A stretch of DNA of 64,000 bases, taken from contig CAVSNH010000003.1 of NCBI GenBank assembly GCA_963729275.1, positions 744,001-808,000 of the forward strand, read 5' to 3'. This stretch comes from CAVSNH01 sp963729275. GTDB lineage: Bacteria; Actinomycetota; Acidimicrobiia; Acidimicrobiales; RAAP-2. Under the pieces are notes generated by a model. The model saw only the letters and a program-made list of their open reading frames with translations, was not told the DNA's origin and ran no database searches. Shown here in pieces: positions 1-8,331 of this stretch (the stretch's first letter is position 1; each line of letters opens with the position of its first letter). The position numbers and the translations under genes are program-made.

Positions 1-238
1 GGACTCTTGAGCTAACCGATGTTTCTCAAAGGAGGACCGACCATGACGGTCGAACGGCGAGTGGAACCGAGTCATGGCTGCGCTCAGGACCTTGTGGGGC
101 CCGGTCACGTCCTCCGAGGGCTTCATGCAGACAAAGAAATAGCTCCACTGTGTCTCTCTGCATCTCTTTCAAAGAAGATGCGGCGTAATCGACGTTTTGA
201 ATGACCGTTGCGGACCGTATCGGTCCGTGCTTGTCCGG

Positions 239-709
239 TTATCCGCCGTTGCCAGAATTGTGATGACCGGCCGCACTCATACACCACTGGTGGCCCGCAG
301 CGAAGGCCGCTTGCTCAGCGGCGCCCATATGAGCGACGCCGGTACTGCCGTGCTTTCGGCACGAGCGCTGCCCGGCGGTGAATGCGGCCTGTTCGGCCGC
401 CGTTGTGGGGACCAGAGTCGTGGCCGAAGCTGCCGATGGCAACAAGGTGGACACGGGTGCAGCTACAGAGGAGGGCGAGTCTGACAGGGGCAGCCGTGAG
501 GACTGCGAGGAGCGGACGGGCACGTGGGGAACGGCCGCCTTCTGGCTGCCTTCGCTCCATCGAATTGCGAAGACGACCTCGATGACCAGCACCGCAAACA
601 GCAGAGTCAAGACAATCGCCCACGTCCGATGTCTCTTCCAAACTGACTGAAGGACTACCTGAGACCGTGCCTTCCACCGTCGAGACCTGGAATAAGTAGT
701 CCTCGCCAT
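239..709 (-). CDS. Small membrane-anchored protein of unknown function
   Basis: A 156-residue protein with a basic N-terminus (several Arg/Lys before residue 28), one strongly hydrophobic segment at about residues 30-50 (IVLTLLFAVLVIEVVFAI) and a Ser/Thr/Ala/Pro-rich tail, which gives a signal-anchor topology with the tail probably outside. Near the C-terminus the motif EQAAFxAG occurs twice with a Cys a few residues later (QRSC and HQWC), so a short duplicated Cys-bearing unit is visible. It starts 15 bp after the LysM gene stops, with AGGGA upstream of the ATG, so the two are probably co-transcribed. I do not recognise a family. A role at the cell envelope is inferred only from topology and the neighbour. 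Confidence 0.55.
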   Translation of the reverse strand: MARTTYSRSRRWKARSQVVLQSVWKRHRTWAIVLTLLFAVLVIEVVFAIRWSEGSQKAAVPHVPVRSSQSSRLPLSDSPSSVAAPVSTLLPSAASATTLVPTTAAEQAAFTAGQRSCRKHGSTGVAHMGAAEQAAFAAGHQWCMSAAGHHNSGNGG

Positions 710-724
710 ATCAGTTTCCCTGCG

Positions 725-1696
725 CTACGTAGGCGGAAGAACCAATGACTGCCCTGGATAAATCAAGTTGGGGTCGGCCACACGGCTCGCGTTGGCCGCG
801 ATCAGAGCCGTCGTATAGGTCGCTACTTGCTGATTGGTCGGGGTATGGCCCAAGCTGAATGCCAACACCCCTTCAGCGATATCCCATAGGTTATCGCCAC
901 TCCTCACCGAATAGGAGGTCGAGGTGTTTGGAAGGGCGGAGGACGTGGGGGCGGAGGTGGTTGCCGGAGGTGTCACAGCCGTCGGTGTCACGGCGGTGGG
1001 CGTGGCCGGCGGGGCAACTGCATCTGCTGTTGTGTGGACGATGACAGTGTGGTTCGGGCCGTTCAGGACAATCAGCGTGTAAATCGTGTTGGGCGCCAGC
1101 TTGACGGACGCGGTCAGCTTTGGCTCCGTCGAAATCCGGAGCTTCCAGGTCCCCTCGGGCACGACGCCGTAACCGGTGACCGAGGCGTAGGACAGATCGG
1201 TGGCCAATGTCGGCTGGGGGACCACCTTGATGGTCGGCGAGCCAGCGGTGGTCGAGGCTTGAATGATGCGTACCTTGGACCGACCGCTCGGTGGAGGAGT
1301 CAGGTTGTCGTCGATGACTTTGTCCACCAAATGGTTGGTGGGACCGGTCACGATCACCGTGTAGACCCCGCCTGGAGCCAGAGTCAGATCCCCCGCCAAC
1401 AAAGGCTTCCCCGTCGTGACGCCGGTGGGATGCATGCTCACGGCGTAGGTTCCCGCCGGCACCGTTGTGTATTTCGTGATCCCGCCATAAGTGACGTCGT
1501 GGGCGAACTCGGACTTGGTTCCTCCGATGGGGCTGACCCACACATCGGCCCCTCCAGTCTCTGGTGACAAATGGGCGACCCTCACCTCGGCGGTGGCGGG
1601 GCCCGCTACCGCACGGGGAGCTATCCCCACACACCAAGCTACGACCAGGATGGGTGCCAGGACCCAGCGCAAATGTCTACTCCATGACACACTCAC
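725..1696 (-). CDS. Secreted DUF4397 protein with C-terminal LysM domain
   Basis: The predicted protein has a signal peptide (hydrophobic stretch WVLAPILVVAWCVGIA ending near AVAG), then a DUF4397-type beta domain beginning VRVAHLSPETGGADVWV and continuing with PAGTYAVSMHPTG, a Pro/Thr/Ala linker, and a LysM domain at the C-terminus (YSVRSGDNLWDIAEG, ending NLIYPGQSLVLPP). LysM domains bind peptidoglycan glycan strands, so the protein is probably held on the cell wall. I chose GTG at 1696 because GGAGAGAGAG lies just upstream; an in-frame ATG at 1726 is the alternative. It is followed at 15 bp by a small membrane protein. The ligand of the DUF4397 part is unknown. Confidence 0.85.
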   Translation of the reverse strand: MSVSWSRHLRWVLAPILVVAWCVGIAPRAVAGPATAEVRVAHLSPETGGADVWVSPIGGTKSEFAHDVTYGGITKYTTVPAGTYAVSMHPTGVTTGKPLLAGDLTLAPGGVYTVIVTGPTNHLVDKVIDDNLTPPPSGRSKVRIIQASTTAGSPTIKVVPQPTLATDLSYASVTGYGVVPEGTWKLRISTEPKLTASVKLAPNTIYTLIVLNGPNHTVIVHTTADAVAPPATPTAVTPTAVTPPATTSAPTSSALPNTSTSYSVRSGDNLWDIAEGVLAFSLGHTPTNQQVATYTTALIAANASRVADPNLIYPGQSLVLPPT

Positions 1697-1929
1697 AATT
1701 GTGCTCTCTCTCCGACACTCAGCCATTGGCCGCTCGCCCGTCCTTTACCCCATTGCATATTTTCTATACAGATTGGGTCCTTGAACGCATCGGATGACAT
1801 TCTCGGCACCCACAGGACCACAGTTAGTGAGCAACGCCGAGACCCCCCCTGTCGTCAAGCCAAGGCTGAGAGACCTTTGACCCTTCCGGTTTCGCAGCCA
1901 CGCGCCGTGGTTGACGATGATCCCAGGTG

Positions 1930-2891
1930 GATAGCGGACCAGGGGGGAGCCTCACGGTGACGAAACGGGTAGTCGGTGGCGCCGACACCGACCTAGGGAT
2001 CCGTCCGTTTCCAGGGCCAGAACTACACTCTCTGTGCCCAACCCGTACCAAATCGCCACGGTAAGAACAGCTTCGAGCTTTCGACGGTGACAGATGAGGA
2101 TGCGGCCGAGACACTCTCGGCGGGTCGAACCGATGAAGCGTTCGGCGCAGGCGTTCGCCCTCTGGGGCACGCACAGGTGCGCGGATGACTTTGATTCGTT
2201 CGGAGCGGAAGATCTGGTCGAAGTGGGGCGTGAACTCGGCGTCTCGGTCTTTCAGCAGGTATCTCACGGGACGGACCCGCTGTGCGAGGACCATCGTTAG
2301 GTTGCGGGCCTGTTGAACCACCCACGCTTCCGCCGGATCGGGGGTCACCCCGGTCAGGTAGATCCCTCTGGTATCCAATTCGAAGTAGAAGAGCACATTG
2401 AGGCGCCGCAGAAGCACCGTGTCGACGGTGAAGAAGTCACGGGCAGCATCGACGACGTCTATCTCTTGAGCAGCTCTCTCCACGTCGGACCGCTCCCCTC
2501 GGGGACGGGTCGACGCCGTGGCGACGAAGGATGGCCCAGACGCTCGATGGCGCGAGTTCAATGCTCATGGCGCTCAGCTCACCGTGGATCCTGCGATAGC
2601 CCGCGTCGGATTCTCATTCGCCAGGCGAAGGACCAAAGAGACCGTGCCAGGGCGAACGGCCGGTCGTCCAGATCGTCGGTGGGCGCCAGTCCACTTCCGT
2701 CGCACCAGATCCCGATGCCACCGCAAGAGTGTCTCCGGCCGGACAAAGAATCCGCCTCGTCGCGCAGCCGAGAGGTAACGGCCAAATCCAGCGCCAACGG
2801 CTCGATCAGCTGGGCGCAGAGCCGGACGCGCGACCTGGCGACCCAAGACGGCAACCTCGTGGCGTAGTATGGCGACCTCGACGGAGCACAT
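1930..2891 (-). pseudogene. Decayed integrase-core (rve) transposase
   Basis: Read on the minus strand, the pieces of one transposase can be followed through at least four frame changes. The N-terminal piece has VAILRHEVAVLGRQVARP and LRWHRDLVRRKWTGAHRR. A middle piece continues as GYRRIHGELS. The catalytic core follows with DFFTVDTVLLRRLNVLFYFE and LLKDRDAEFT, then CAERFIGSTRRECLGRI. These are the DDE integrase-core blocks of the actinobacterial 'RHEVAVLRRQ' transposases. The C-terminal part degenerates below about 2060. The same family begins intact-looking at 63668 on the plus strand. No functional protein is possible. Confidence 0.8.
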
Positions 2892-3090
2892 GAAGCGGAC
2901 GTTTGCTTCAGCTGCGCGAAATCACTGCGTGTCGCCGCGAGTCACGGTCGTAAGGAACTCGAATCTGCAACCTTCTCGGCCCCGACCTCGAATATGGCCG
3001 TCCCGTCCTTCATCCGCACTTTCCAGGGTGTTTCTAGCTTCTGTTAAGACGCGACGACTTGCTACTAAGCACTGTTGATTGGCCCCAACG

Positions 3091-3663
3091 TTAAATTGAA
3101 ACGAAGGAATTATCTTTGATGTAAAAACGCCACTTGCGATCCATGGCTCGGGTGATGCCGATCCGGGTACTGGCGGCAATCTGGGATGGTGCTAGCGGTT
3201 TATCTAGCGACAACGTTATTGGCTCTCTGGTCAAATCATGCCCGTTGAATTCCAGTCCTATCGCGAGGGCCTCACAAACCTTGCCTGGTCCATTGGTGAG
3301 CATTTTCTCCTTCCTTACGTTAGGTCGGTTGGCTTTGATTAGCTCCAGCCCGCTCTCGGGCTCTACGGCCCTTATTAGAGCCGCAGACGCATGGCCTTCA
3401 GCGCCAGTCACGATGTTCATGCAGCAATGTATTCCGTAGGAAAGATAGACATATAAGTGGCCAGCTTCCTCGAACATCACGCTGTTTCTCGGCGTAATTC
3501 CCCGGTAGCTGTGACTGGCAGGATCTGATTCGTCATAGGCTTCAGTCTCAACGATCATGCAGACCACCCTCTGGTGCGCAAATGTTCGACTCAGATGACA
3601 CCCCAGAAGGCGCTTCGCCATTAGGTCTGCACTGCCGCTCAACGCTTCGCTCAGCTTTCCCAT
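3091..3663 (-). CDS. 3-methyladenine DNA glycosylase (MPG/AAG family)
   Basis: This 190-residue protein matches the MPG/AAG family along its whole length: ADLMAKRLLGCHL near the N-terminus, the catalytic-region block VETEAYDESDPASHSYRG, the YVYLSYGIHCCMNIV segment, and NGPGKVCEALAI. The enzyme removes 3-methyladenine and other alkylated purines, leaving abasic sites for base-excision repair. The length is normal for bacterial members. Its base composition (near 50% G+C, with codons such as ATA, TTA and AAT) is clearly lower than that of the genes on either side, and it stands between transposase debris and the redox gene run, which suggests horizontal acquisition. No obvious operon partner exists. 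Confidence 0.9.
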   Translation of the reverse strand: MGKLSEALSGSADLMAKRLLGCHLSRTFAHQRVVCMIVETEAYDESDPASHSYRGITPRNSVMFEEAGHLYVYLSYGIHCCMNIVTGAEGHASAALIRAVEPESGLELIKANRPNVRKEKMLTNGPGKVCEALAIGLEFNGHDLTREPITLSLDKPLAPSQIAASTRIGITRAMDRKWRFYIKDNSFVSI

Positions 3664-3791
3664 GCATCAACAATCGGTCGAAGTTCGTTCCATGCCAAGA
3701 AACCCAGCAGGGCCTTCGCCACCGCCAAGGTGTAGGCGTCTGCGGGCGTTACAGAAAGACTAGGTGAAGACCTGGCGGAGCCCGTTGTCTC

Positions 3792-4427
3792 TCAGGCCCC
3801 CACGACGAGGGACCGCGCCTCTGCGGAGCCGAGCACAAGATCGTGAAGATCGCCGCCCACCTCGAGTCGACTCGACTGTTCGACCCCTCCGATCCTCATC
3901 GGCTCAAAGCCCGCCGTTCGGATCAAGTGCTCGACTTCGCCGCTCCCATGCTCGTCGTCGGACACGTAGAACAGAACCGCGCGCTCGGGCGACCGGTGGC
4001 TCGAGGACTCGAAGAGATCGGCCGACATGGTGCCGAACGCAATGGCAAAGCGTGTCCCGATCGGCAACCACCCAGCAACAACTTGGCCCGATGACTGCCC
4101 TTCCGGCAGGAGTCGCACGATTTTGCCTTGTGCGTCGAGTCCGACTGGATTGCTGGGAACGACGAGAGACGTGTCTCCCAGCGCGTCGGCGATCTCGTCA
4201 ACGACGTCCTTCAACACGGAAAACCGCAGCGCAAGGACGACGGCATCGGCTCCCTTCAATGCGCTCCGGTTGTCGAGCGCGACGACCGCCGCACCGCCGA
4301 TGGCCGCGGCCAGCTTTCGCGCCGACTCCTTGTCGGCGCTCGAGAGCTGGAGGGCCTCGCCACCGGCGGCAAGCTGACGGGCGATGGCCGATCCGATGCC
4401 TCCGGTGCCGATGATCGCCGTGGTCAT
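3792..4427 (-). CDS. NADPH-dependent F420 reductase-like NAD(P)-binding protein
   Basis: A 211-residue Rossmann protein opening with the dinucleotide motif IIGTGGIGSAIARQLAAGG, followed by a second-strand Ser (LSSADKESA) that fits NADP preference, and the block GADAVVLALRFSVLKDVVDE. The length and layout resemble the F420H2:NADP oxidoreductase family and its many actinobacterial relatives, which move hydride between NADP and F420 or other substrates. The substrate cannot be read from sequence. The ATG has GGAGG eight bases upstream and lies 28 bp after the double-VOC gene, so it is the last gene of the minus-strand run that starts with the GH15 gene. Confidence 0.8.
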   Translation of the reverse strand: MTTAIIGTGGIGSAIARQLAAGGEALQLSSADKESARKLAAAIGGAAVVALDNRSALKGADAVVLALRFSVLKDVVDEIADALGDTSLVVPSNPVGLDAQGKIVRLLPEGQSSGQVVAGWLPIGTRFAIAFGTMSADLFESSSHRSPERAVLFYVSDDEHGSGEVEHLIRTAGFEPMRIGGVEQSSRLEVGGDLHDLVLGSAEARSLVVGA

Positions 4428-4455
4428 GATGGAGACCTCCGCAGCGTCAGGAAGC

Positions 4456-5367
4456 TCACTCCGACTTGCTCGATGGCCATTGATCGGGGAACCAATCTCC
4501 CGCCGGGTCCGTCGTTTGTCCCACCTCGATCAGGTGACCATCGGGATCGCGGATGTAACAACGAATTTCGTACTGGTGCTGCTTGGGTGGCGTCAGGAAT
4601 TCCGCACCGCGCCCGCTCCATGAGGTGTACACAGCATGCATGTCGGTCACTCGTATATTGAGGAAAGTGCTGACCCGGTTGGGATTTGCGGGCGTCTCAA
4701 GGGTGACCTCCGGCTTGTCGTCGGTCGGCCCTCCGCCGACGTTGATGATGATCCAACTGTTCGACAGTTGGACATACGTGAGCCCTCCGGGTCCGGAGAA
4801 CGCAACCCTGCCGCCGAGCACATCAGTATAGAAGCGGCGAGAGCGCTCGACATCGTCCGACACGATGAAGTGGGCCAGCACGATTCCCCCTGGGGACGTT
4901 GTGAGTTCGCCGACGGGCGTACTCGATGGCCAGTGATCGGGTATCCAGTCCCCCTGCGGGTCGGTGGTCTGCCCTACTTCGATCAGGTGACCATCGGGAT
5001 CACGGATGTAGCAACGGATCTCGTACTGGTGCTGCTTCGGGGGCGTCAGGAACTGAGCGCCGCGCGCGCTCCATTCGGAGAACACCGTCTCCATGTCCTT
5101 GACCCGGATGTTGACGAAGCTGCTCACCCGATTTGGGTCGCCGGGCGTCTGCAAGGTGACCTCCGGCTTGTCGTCGGTCGGCCCTCCACCGGCATTGATG
5201 ACGATCCAACTATTGGACAATGCGACGTTGGTCGGCCCTCCGGGGCTGGAGAAGGCGACCCGGCCCCCAAGGACTTCGGTGTAGAAGCGCCGAGAGCGCT
5301 CGACGTCGTCCGACACGATGAAGTGTGTGAGCAGGATGTTCTCTTGGGGCGGGAGGACCTCGGCCAT
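4456..5367 (-). CDS. Tandem VOC (glyoxalase/bleomycin resistance) protein
   Basis: The 303-residue protein consists of two consecutive VOC units that are nearly copies of each other: FIVSDDVERSRRFYTEVLGG at residues about 17-36 and FIVSDDVERSRRFYTDVLGG about 150 residues later, each ending with HQYEIRCYIRDPDGHLIEVG. The metal-ligand positions typical of the fold (His in the first strand, Glu in HLIEVG) are present in both halves, so a pseudo-dimeric VOC module with two potential metal sites is likely. Members are dioxygenases, isomerases or lyases; the substrate is unknown. The start is supported by GGAGG six bases upstream, and the gene is 26 bp from the preceding flavoprotein gene. The high similarity of the halves points to a recent internal duplication. 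Confidence 0.9.
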   Translation of the reverse strand: MAEVLPPQENILLTHFIVSDDVERSRRFYTEVLGGRVAFSSPGGPTNVALSNSWIVINAGGGPTDDKPEVTLQTPGDPNRVSSFVNIRVKDMETVFSEWSARGAQFLTPPKQHQYEIRCYIRDPDGHLIEVGQTTDPQGDWIPDHWPSSTPVGELTTSPGGIVLAHFIVSDDVERSRRFYTDVLGGRVAFSGPGGLTYVQLSNSWIIINVGGGPTDDKPEVTLETPANPNRVSTFLNIRVTDMHAVYTSWSGRGAEFLTPPKQHQYEIRCYIRDPDGHLIEVGQTTDPAGDWFPDQWPSSKSE

Positions 5368-5393
5368 CTGCTACCTCCGATGGTCTTCCACGG

Positions 5394-6767
5394 TCATAGC
5401 CGTGCCACCTGCGCCTGCATGGGCTGCAAAGGCGGGGGCATTTTGGCGATCTCCATTCGGAGGGTTTTGAAAGCCGAATCGAAGATGGTCGAGAAACTCG
5501 GGAACGGCTGGATGACGTCGCTCAACACCTCCAACGGAACGCCGGCGCGTATGGCGAGCGTCGCCTGCTGGAGCCACTCGCCGGCCTCGGCTCCGAGGGC
5601 GTAAGCGCCGGTCAACCGGGCGCCGTCGCTGAGCAGGGTCAAGAATCCGTTCGACTGGGCGTACTCGTGGCTGTATGTCGCGGTCTTGGACACGTCTTTC
5701 AAGAGCGTCGTACTGCTGTAGGTGGCCTCCGCGGCACCGACGGCGGCCGCTTGCGGATCGGTGTACGTCACGCGCGGCACGGCTTCGTAGTTCGTCGGGT
5801 GGCTCTCGCCGGCGATGTTCGCCGCCACAACGTCTCCCTCGTACTCGCCGACGTGTGTCAGGGGCCAGATCCCGTTGACATCCCCAATGGCCCAAATATT
5901 GTCGCCGGCACGCAGATACTCGTCCACCACGACGCCGTGTGGGTTTGCCTCGATACCGACCGTCTCGAGCCCGATCCCTTCGACACGGGGACGGCGGCCG
6001 GTCGCCACGAGCAGTCGCTCTCCTTGTACCGAGGTCCCGTCCGAGAGCCTCAGGACGTACTCGCCGCCGTCGAGCGAGGCCTCCGCGGCCTGGACTCCGA
6101 GGTGCAACTCGATCCCGTCCCGCCGCAGTGCCTCGGTCAGAGCCACGCCGAGGGGGGCCGGCTCTCGTGGGATCAGCCGATCGGCGCCCTCGACGAGCAC
6201 GGCCTGACCACCGAGCCGCCGTACCACCTGTGCGATCTCGACACCGGCCGAGCCTCCGCCGAGCACGATGAGGCGGCTGGGAACCGTCTTCATGGCCGTC
6301 GCTTCGCGCGTCCCCCACACGCCGACCAAGCCGTCGAGCCCCGGAATGGGTGGCACGAAAGGATCCGCGCCCGTGGCTACGACGACATGATCCGCCGTGT
6401 GGCCAGTGCCGTCCACGTCGACCACGCCGGGCCCGGCGAGCCGGCCCATGCCCCGGATCAGCGCGATGCCCCGATCCGCCAGCCATTTCTCCTGTCCCGC
6501 ATCCGAATAGTCGGACACCATGTAGTCCCGCCAGTCGAGCGCGGCCTGCACGTTCACCTCGGCGGTGGCGCCGACGTCGCGGGCGCCCTGGACCGCCTCC
6601 CCCGGACGCAAGAGGGACTTGGACGGGATGCACGCCCAGTAGGAGCACTCGCCGCCGACCAGTTCCCGCTCGACGACGGCGACCCGGAGCCCACGCGCCG
6701 CGATGGCCCCGGCGCAGTGTTCGCCGGGCGCACCGCCGCCCAGCACGATCACGTCGAAATCACTCAT
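5394..6767 (-). CDS. Class I pyridine nucleotide-disulfide oxidoreductase
   Basis: The N-terminus has the FAD-binding motif DFDVIVLGGGAPGEHCAGAI followed by the redox-active pair in GGECSYWACIPSK (Cys-X4-Cys). A second Rossmann motif, LIVLGGGSAGVEIAQ, binds NAD(P), and GDVNGIWPLTHVGEYEG corresponds to the second FAD contact. The C-terminal dimerisation domain is present, but the usual HxxxxE active-site pair is not obvious; the equivalent region reads LSDVIQPFPSFSTIF. It resembles mercuric reductase or dihydrolipoamide dehydrogenase relatives of unknown substrate. I chose ATG at 6767, which has AGGAG eight bases upstream and overlaps the stop of the preceding VOC gene by ATGA, implying translational coupling. 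Confidence 0.88.
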   Translation of the reverse strand: MSDFDVIVLGGGAPGEHCAGAIAARGLRVAVVERELVGGECSYWACIPSKSLLRPGEAVQGARDVGATAEVNVQAALDWRDYMVSDYSDAGQEKWLADRGIALIRGMGRLAGPGVVDVDGTGHTADHVVVATGADPFVPPIPGLDGLVGVWGTREATAMKTVPSRLIVLGGGSAGVEIAQVVRRLGGQAVLVEGADRLIPREPAPLGVALTEALRRDGIELHLGVQAAEASLDGGEYVLRLSDGTSVQGERLLVATGRRPRVEGIGLETVGIEANPHGVVVDEYLRAGDNIWAIGDVNGIWPLTHVGEYEGDVVAANIAGESHPTNYEAVPRVTYTDPQAAAVGAAEATYSSTTLLKDVSKTATYSHEYAQSNGFLTLLSDGARLTGAYALGAEAGEWLQQATLAIRAGVPLEVLSDVIQPFPSFSTIFDSAFKTLRMEIAKMPPPLQPMQAQVARL

Positions 6768-7438
6768 AGAGGAAGCTCCTGGCCGCTCTGTTCGCGCACC
6801 ATGTACTCGGGGCACCAGTCGGGCCAGTCCGAGTCGGCCCGGCCGATGCGCTTCTCGTGCTCAGCGTGAGCCGACTCGGCGCGGTGTAATGCCGCAGCCA
6901 GGTCACCGGCGGAGCTGAACAAGGTGGTGGGCGGATCGAGGCGGCCCGGGAGGCGATCGGTCACCTCTTGGAGCAGCCAGCTGTTGCCGTCGGGGTCTTC
7001 GAACGTGGCAAAGGAGTTGTAGGTCTTGTGGCCCGGATCCGGTCCGTTGACACGATCACCCGTCCCCTCAGGGTCGAGTTGCGCTCCGGGCGCTCCGGAA
7101 TGGAACACCCCACTGACCGTGGCTCCCCGGCTGACAAGTTCGTGGCTCCCGGCTTCGATGTCAGACACGATCAGGTACACCATGGGCAGATCCGGGCGGC
7201 GCTCCCGTGATGTGGGTGCCCAACTGCACAGAACACTGCGATCCCGGTGGCGTGAATTGCACGACCCGCAAGCCGTTGTCGAAGGAGAAGTCGGCGTCGA
7301 GCCTCCAGCCGAGGCCGGCGTAGAACGCCTTGGAGCGATCGGCGTCGGCCACGGGGATGACGACCGCCTCCAGCTTGAGATCGGCCGGTTCGCTGCTCGG
7401 TGATCCGCCGGGGCGCTCTGTCCATCGAAGGTGCTCAT
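6764..7438 (-). pseudogene. VOC-family protein with two apparent frameshifts
   Basis: One VOC protein can be reconstructed across three frame segments. It starts MSTFDGQSAPADH at 7438, continues after a shift near 7400 as LKLEAVVIPVADADRSKAFY and LDADFSFDNGLRVVQFTPPG, and after a second shift near 7181 (one base missing in CATGGTGTAC) as VYLIVSDIEAGSHELVSRG and YNSFATFEDPDGNSWLLQEV. The C-terminal tail contains ALHRAESAHAEHEKRIG and DWPDWCPEYM. The two shifts compensate each other in reading frame and all blocks are well conserved, so a sequencing indel is as likely as true decay. Its stop overlaps the start of the flavoprotein gene (ATGA). Confidence 0.75.
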
Positions 7439-7659
7439 CCGGCTCTCCTCTGTCTGATCCCGGAAGGATTGTCGCACCCAGGCGAACACCTTGCACCTGA
7501 AACATCCCTCGCACTCGGGGTTCGACGTCGTTCCAGCGTACGGGGGTCGAATGGCGATGCACCGGGTGCACGTCTCAACCCTTCCGCCTGGCCCGCGAGC
7601 AGCTCGAGTTCCTATGGTCGAGAACCCGAGGGGAGGACGGGCGCCTCCGACCCCCCAGG

Positions 7660-8273
7660 TCAGCGTTTGATACCGATGCTCTTGCCTTCGGTGTACCGGA
7701 TCGGCTCCTCCAATGTGTCGACGAGGAATTGATCCCGGTCTCCTCGTTCCCACGCCTCCCTCAACCCCGGAGCCGCCAAGTCGAAGTCGGGCCGAATTTT
7801 CTTGAACACGCCCCTCAGATCACGTGGAGCTCTGCCATCGTGGGCCGGCCCCAGTACCAGTATCCGTTGTAGATCTTGAAGATCTTGAGTCCGGGCTCGA
7901 GGACGAACGTGTGGGGGATCATCGGATCGTGCGGCTCATCCGTGAACTCTTTGATGTCCAGATCCTTCTGGACGACCCGATCGGGGTCCGACAGGAACGG
8001 CCACGTGGCGCCCAGCGCGTCCCGGAACTCATTGATGTTCAGCTGATTGTCGGTCGAGATGAGGGCCAGTCGCGTGTAGGCATTCCTGAACTCGGGATAT
8101 ACGTCGACCAATTGCCCTACGAACTGATGCTCTTTGGGATCGAAGCCGCCACGGGACAGATGGAGCACCATCGGGTTGCCCCCCTGGAGCTCCGACAGGG
8201 ACCGCCGCCGGCCGGATTGATCGGCGAGCTCGTAGTCGGGAAACGTCTCGCCTTCACGGATGTCGCTGCGCAT
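7660..8273 (-). pseudogene. Redoxin-domain (AhpC/TSA-like) protein with one frameshift
   Basis: A thioredoxin-fold protein starting MRSDIREGETFPDYELADQS after GGAGG five bases upstream. It reads on to HTFVLEPGLKIFKIYNGYW and MAELHV, then needs a one-base shift near 7820 to continue as DLRGVFKKIRPDFDLAAPGL and finish GKSIGIKR. The paralogue at 14652-15254 has the same layout without a break, which supports the reconstruction. Where that paralogue has GNYCPKEHQ, this copy has GGFDPKEHQ, so the candidate peroxidatic Cys is replaced by Asp and peroxidase activity is doubtful. It lies 58 bp downstream of the GH15 gene and is probably co-transcribed with it. Confidence 0.8.
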
Positions 8274-8331
8274 GTGGCCTCCAAACTCGAAAGGGTCTGG
8301 TCCAAAGATCCCACGGGAGTCCAGCAGATGT

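Noticed and set aside
5371..6869. Large Arg-rich frames on both strands over the flavoprotein gene
   Set aside because: They are out-of-frame shadows of a high-GC gene with strong FAD/NAD motifs.
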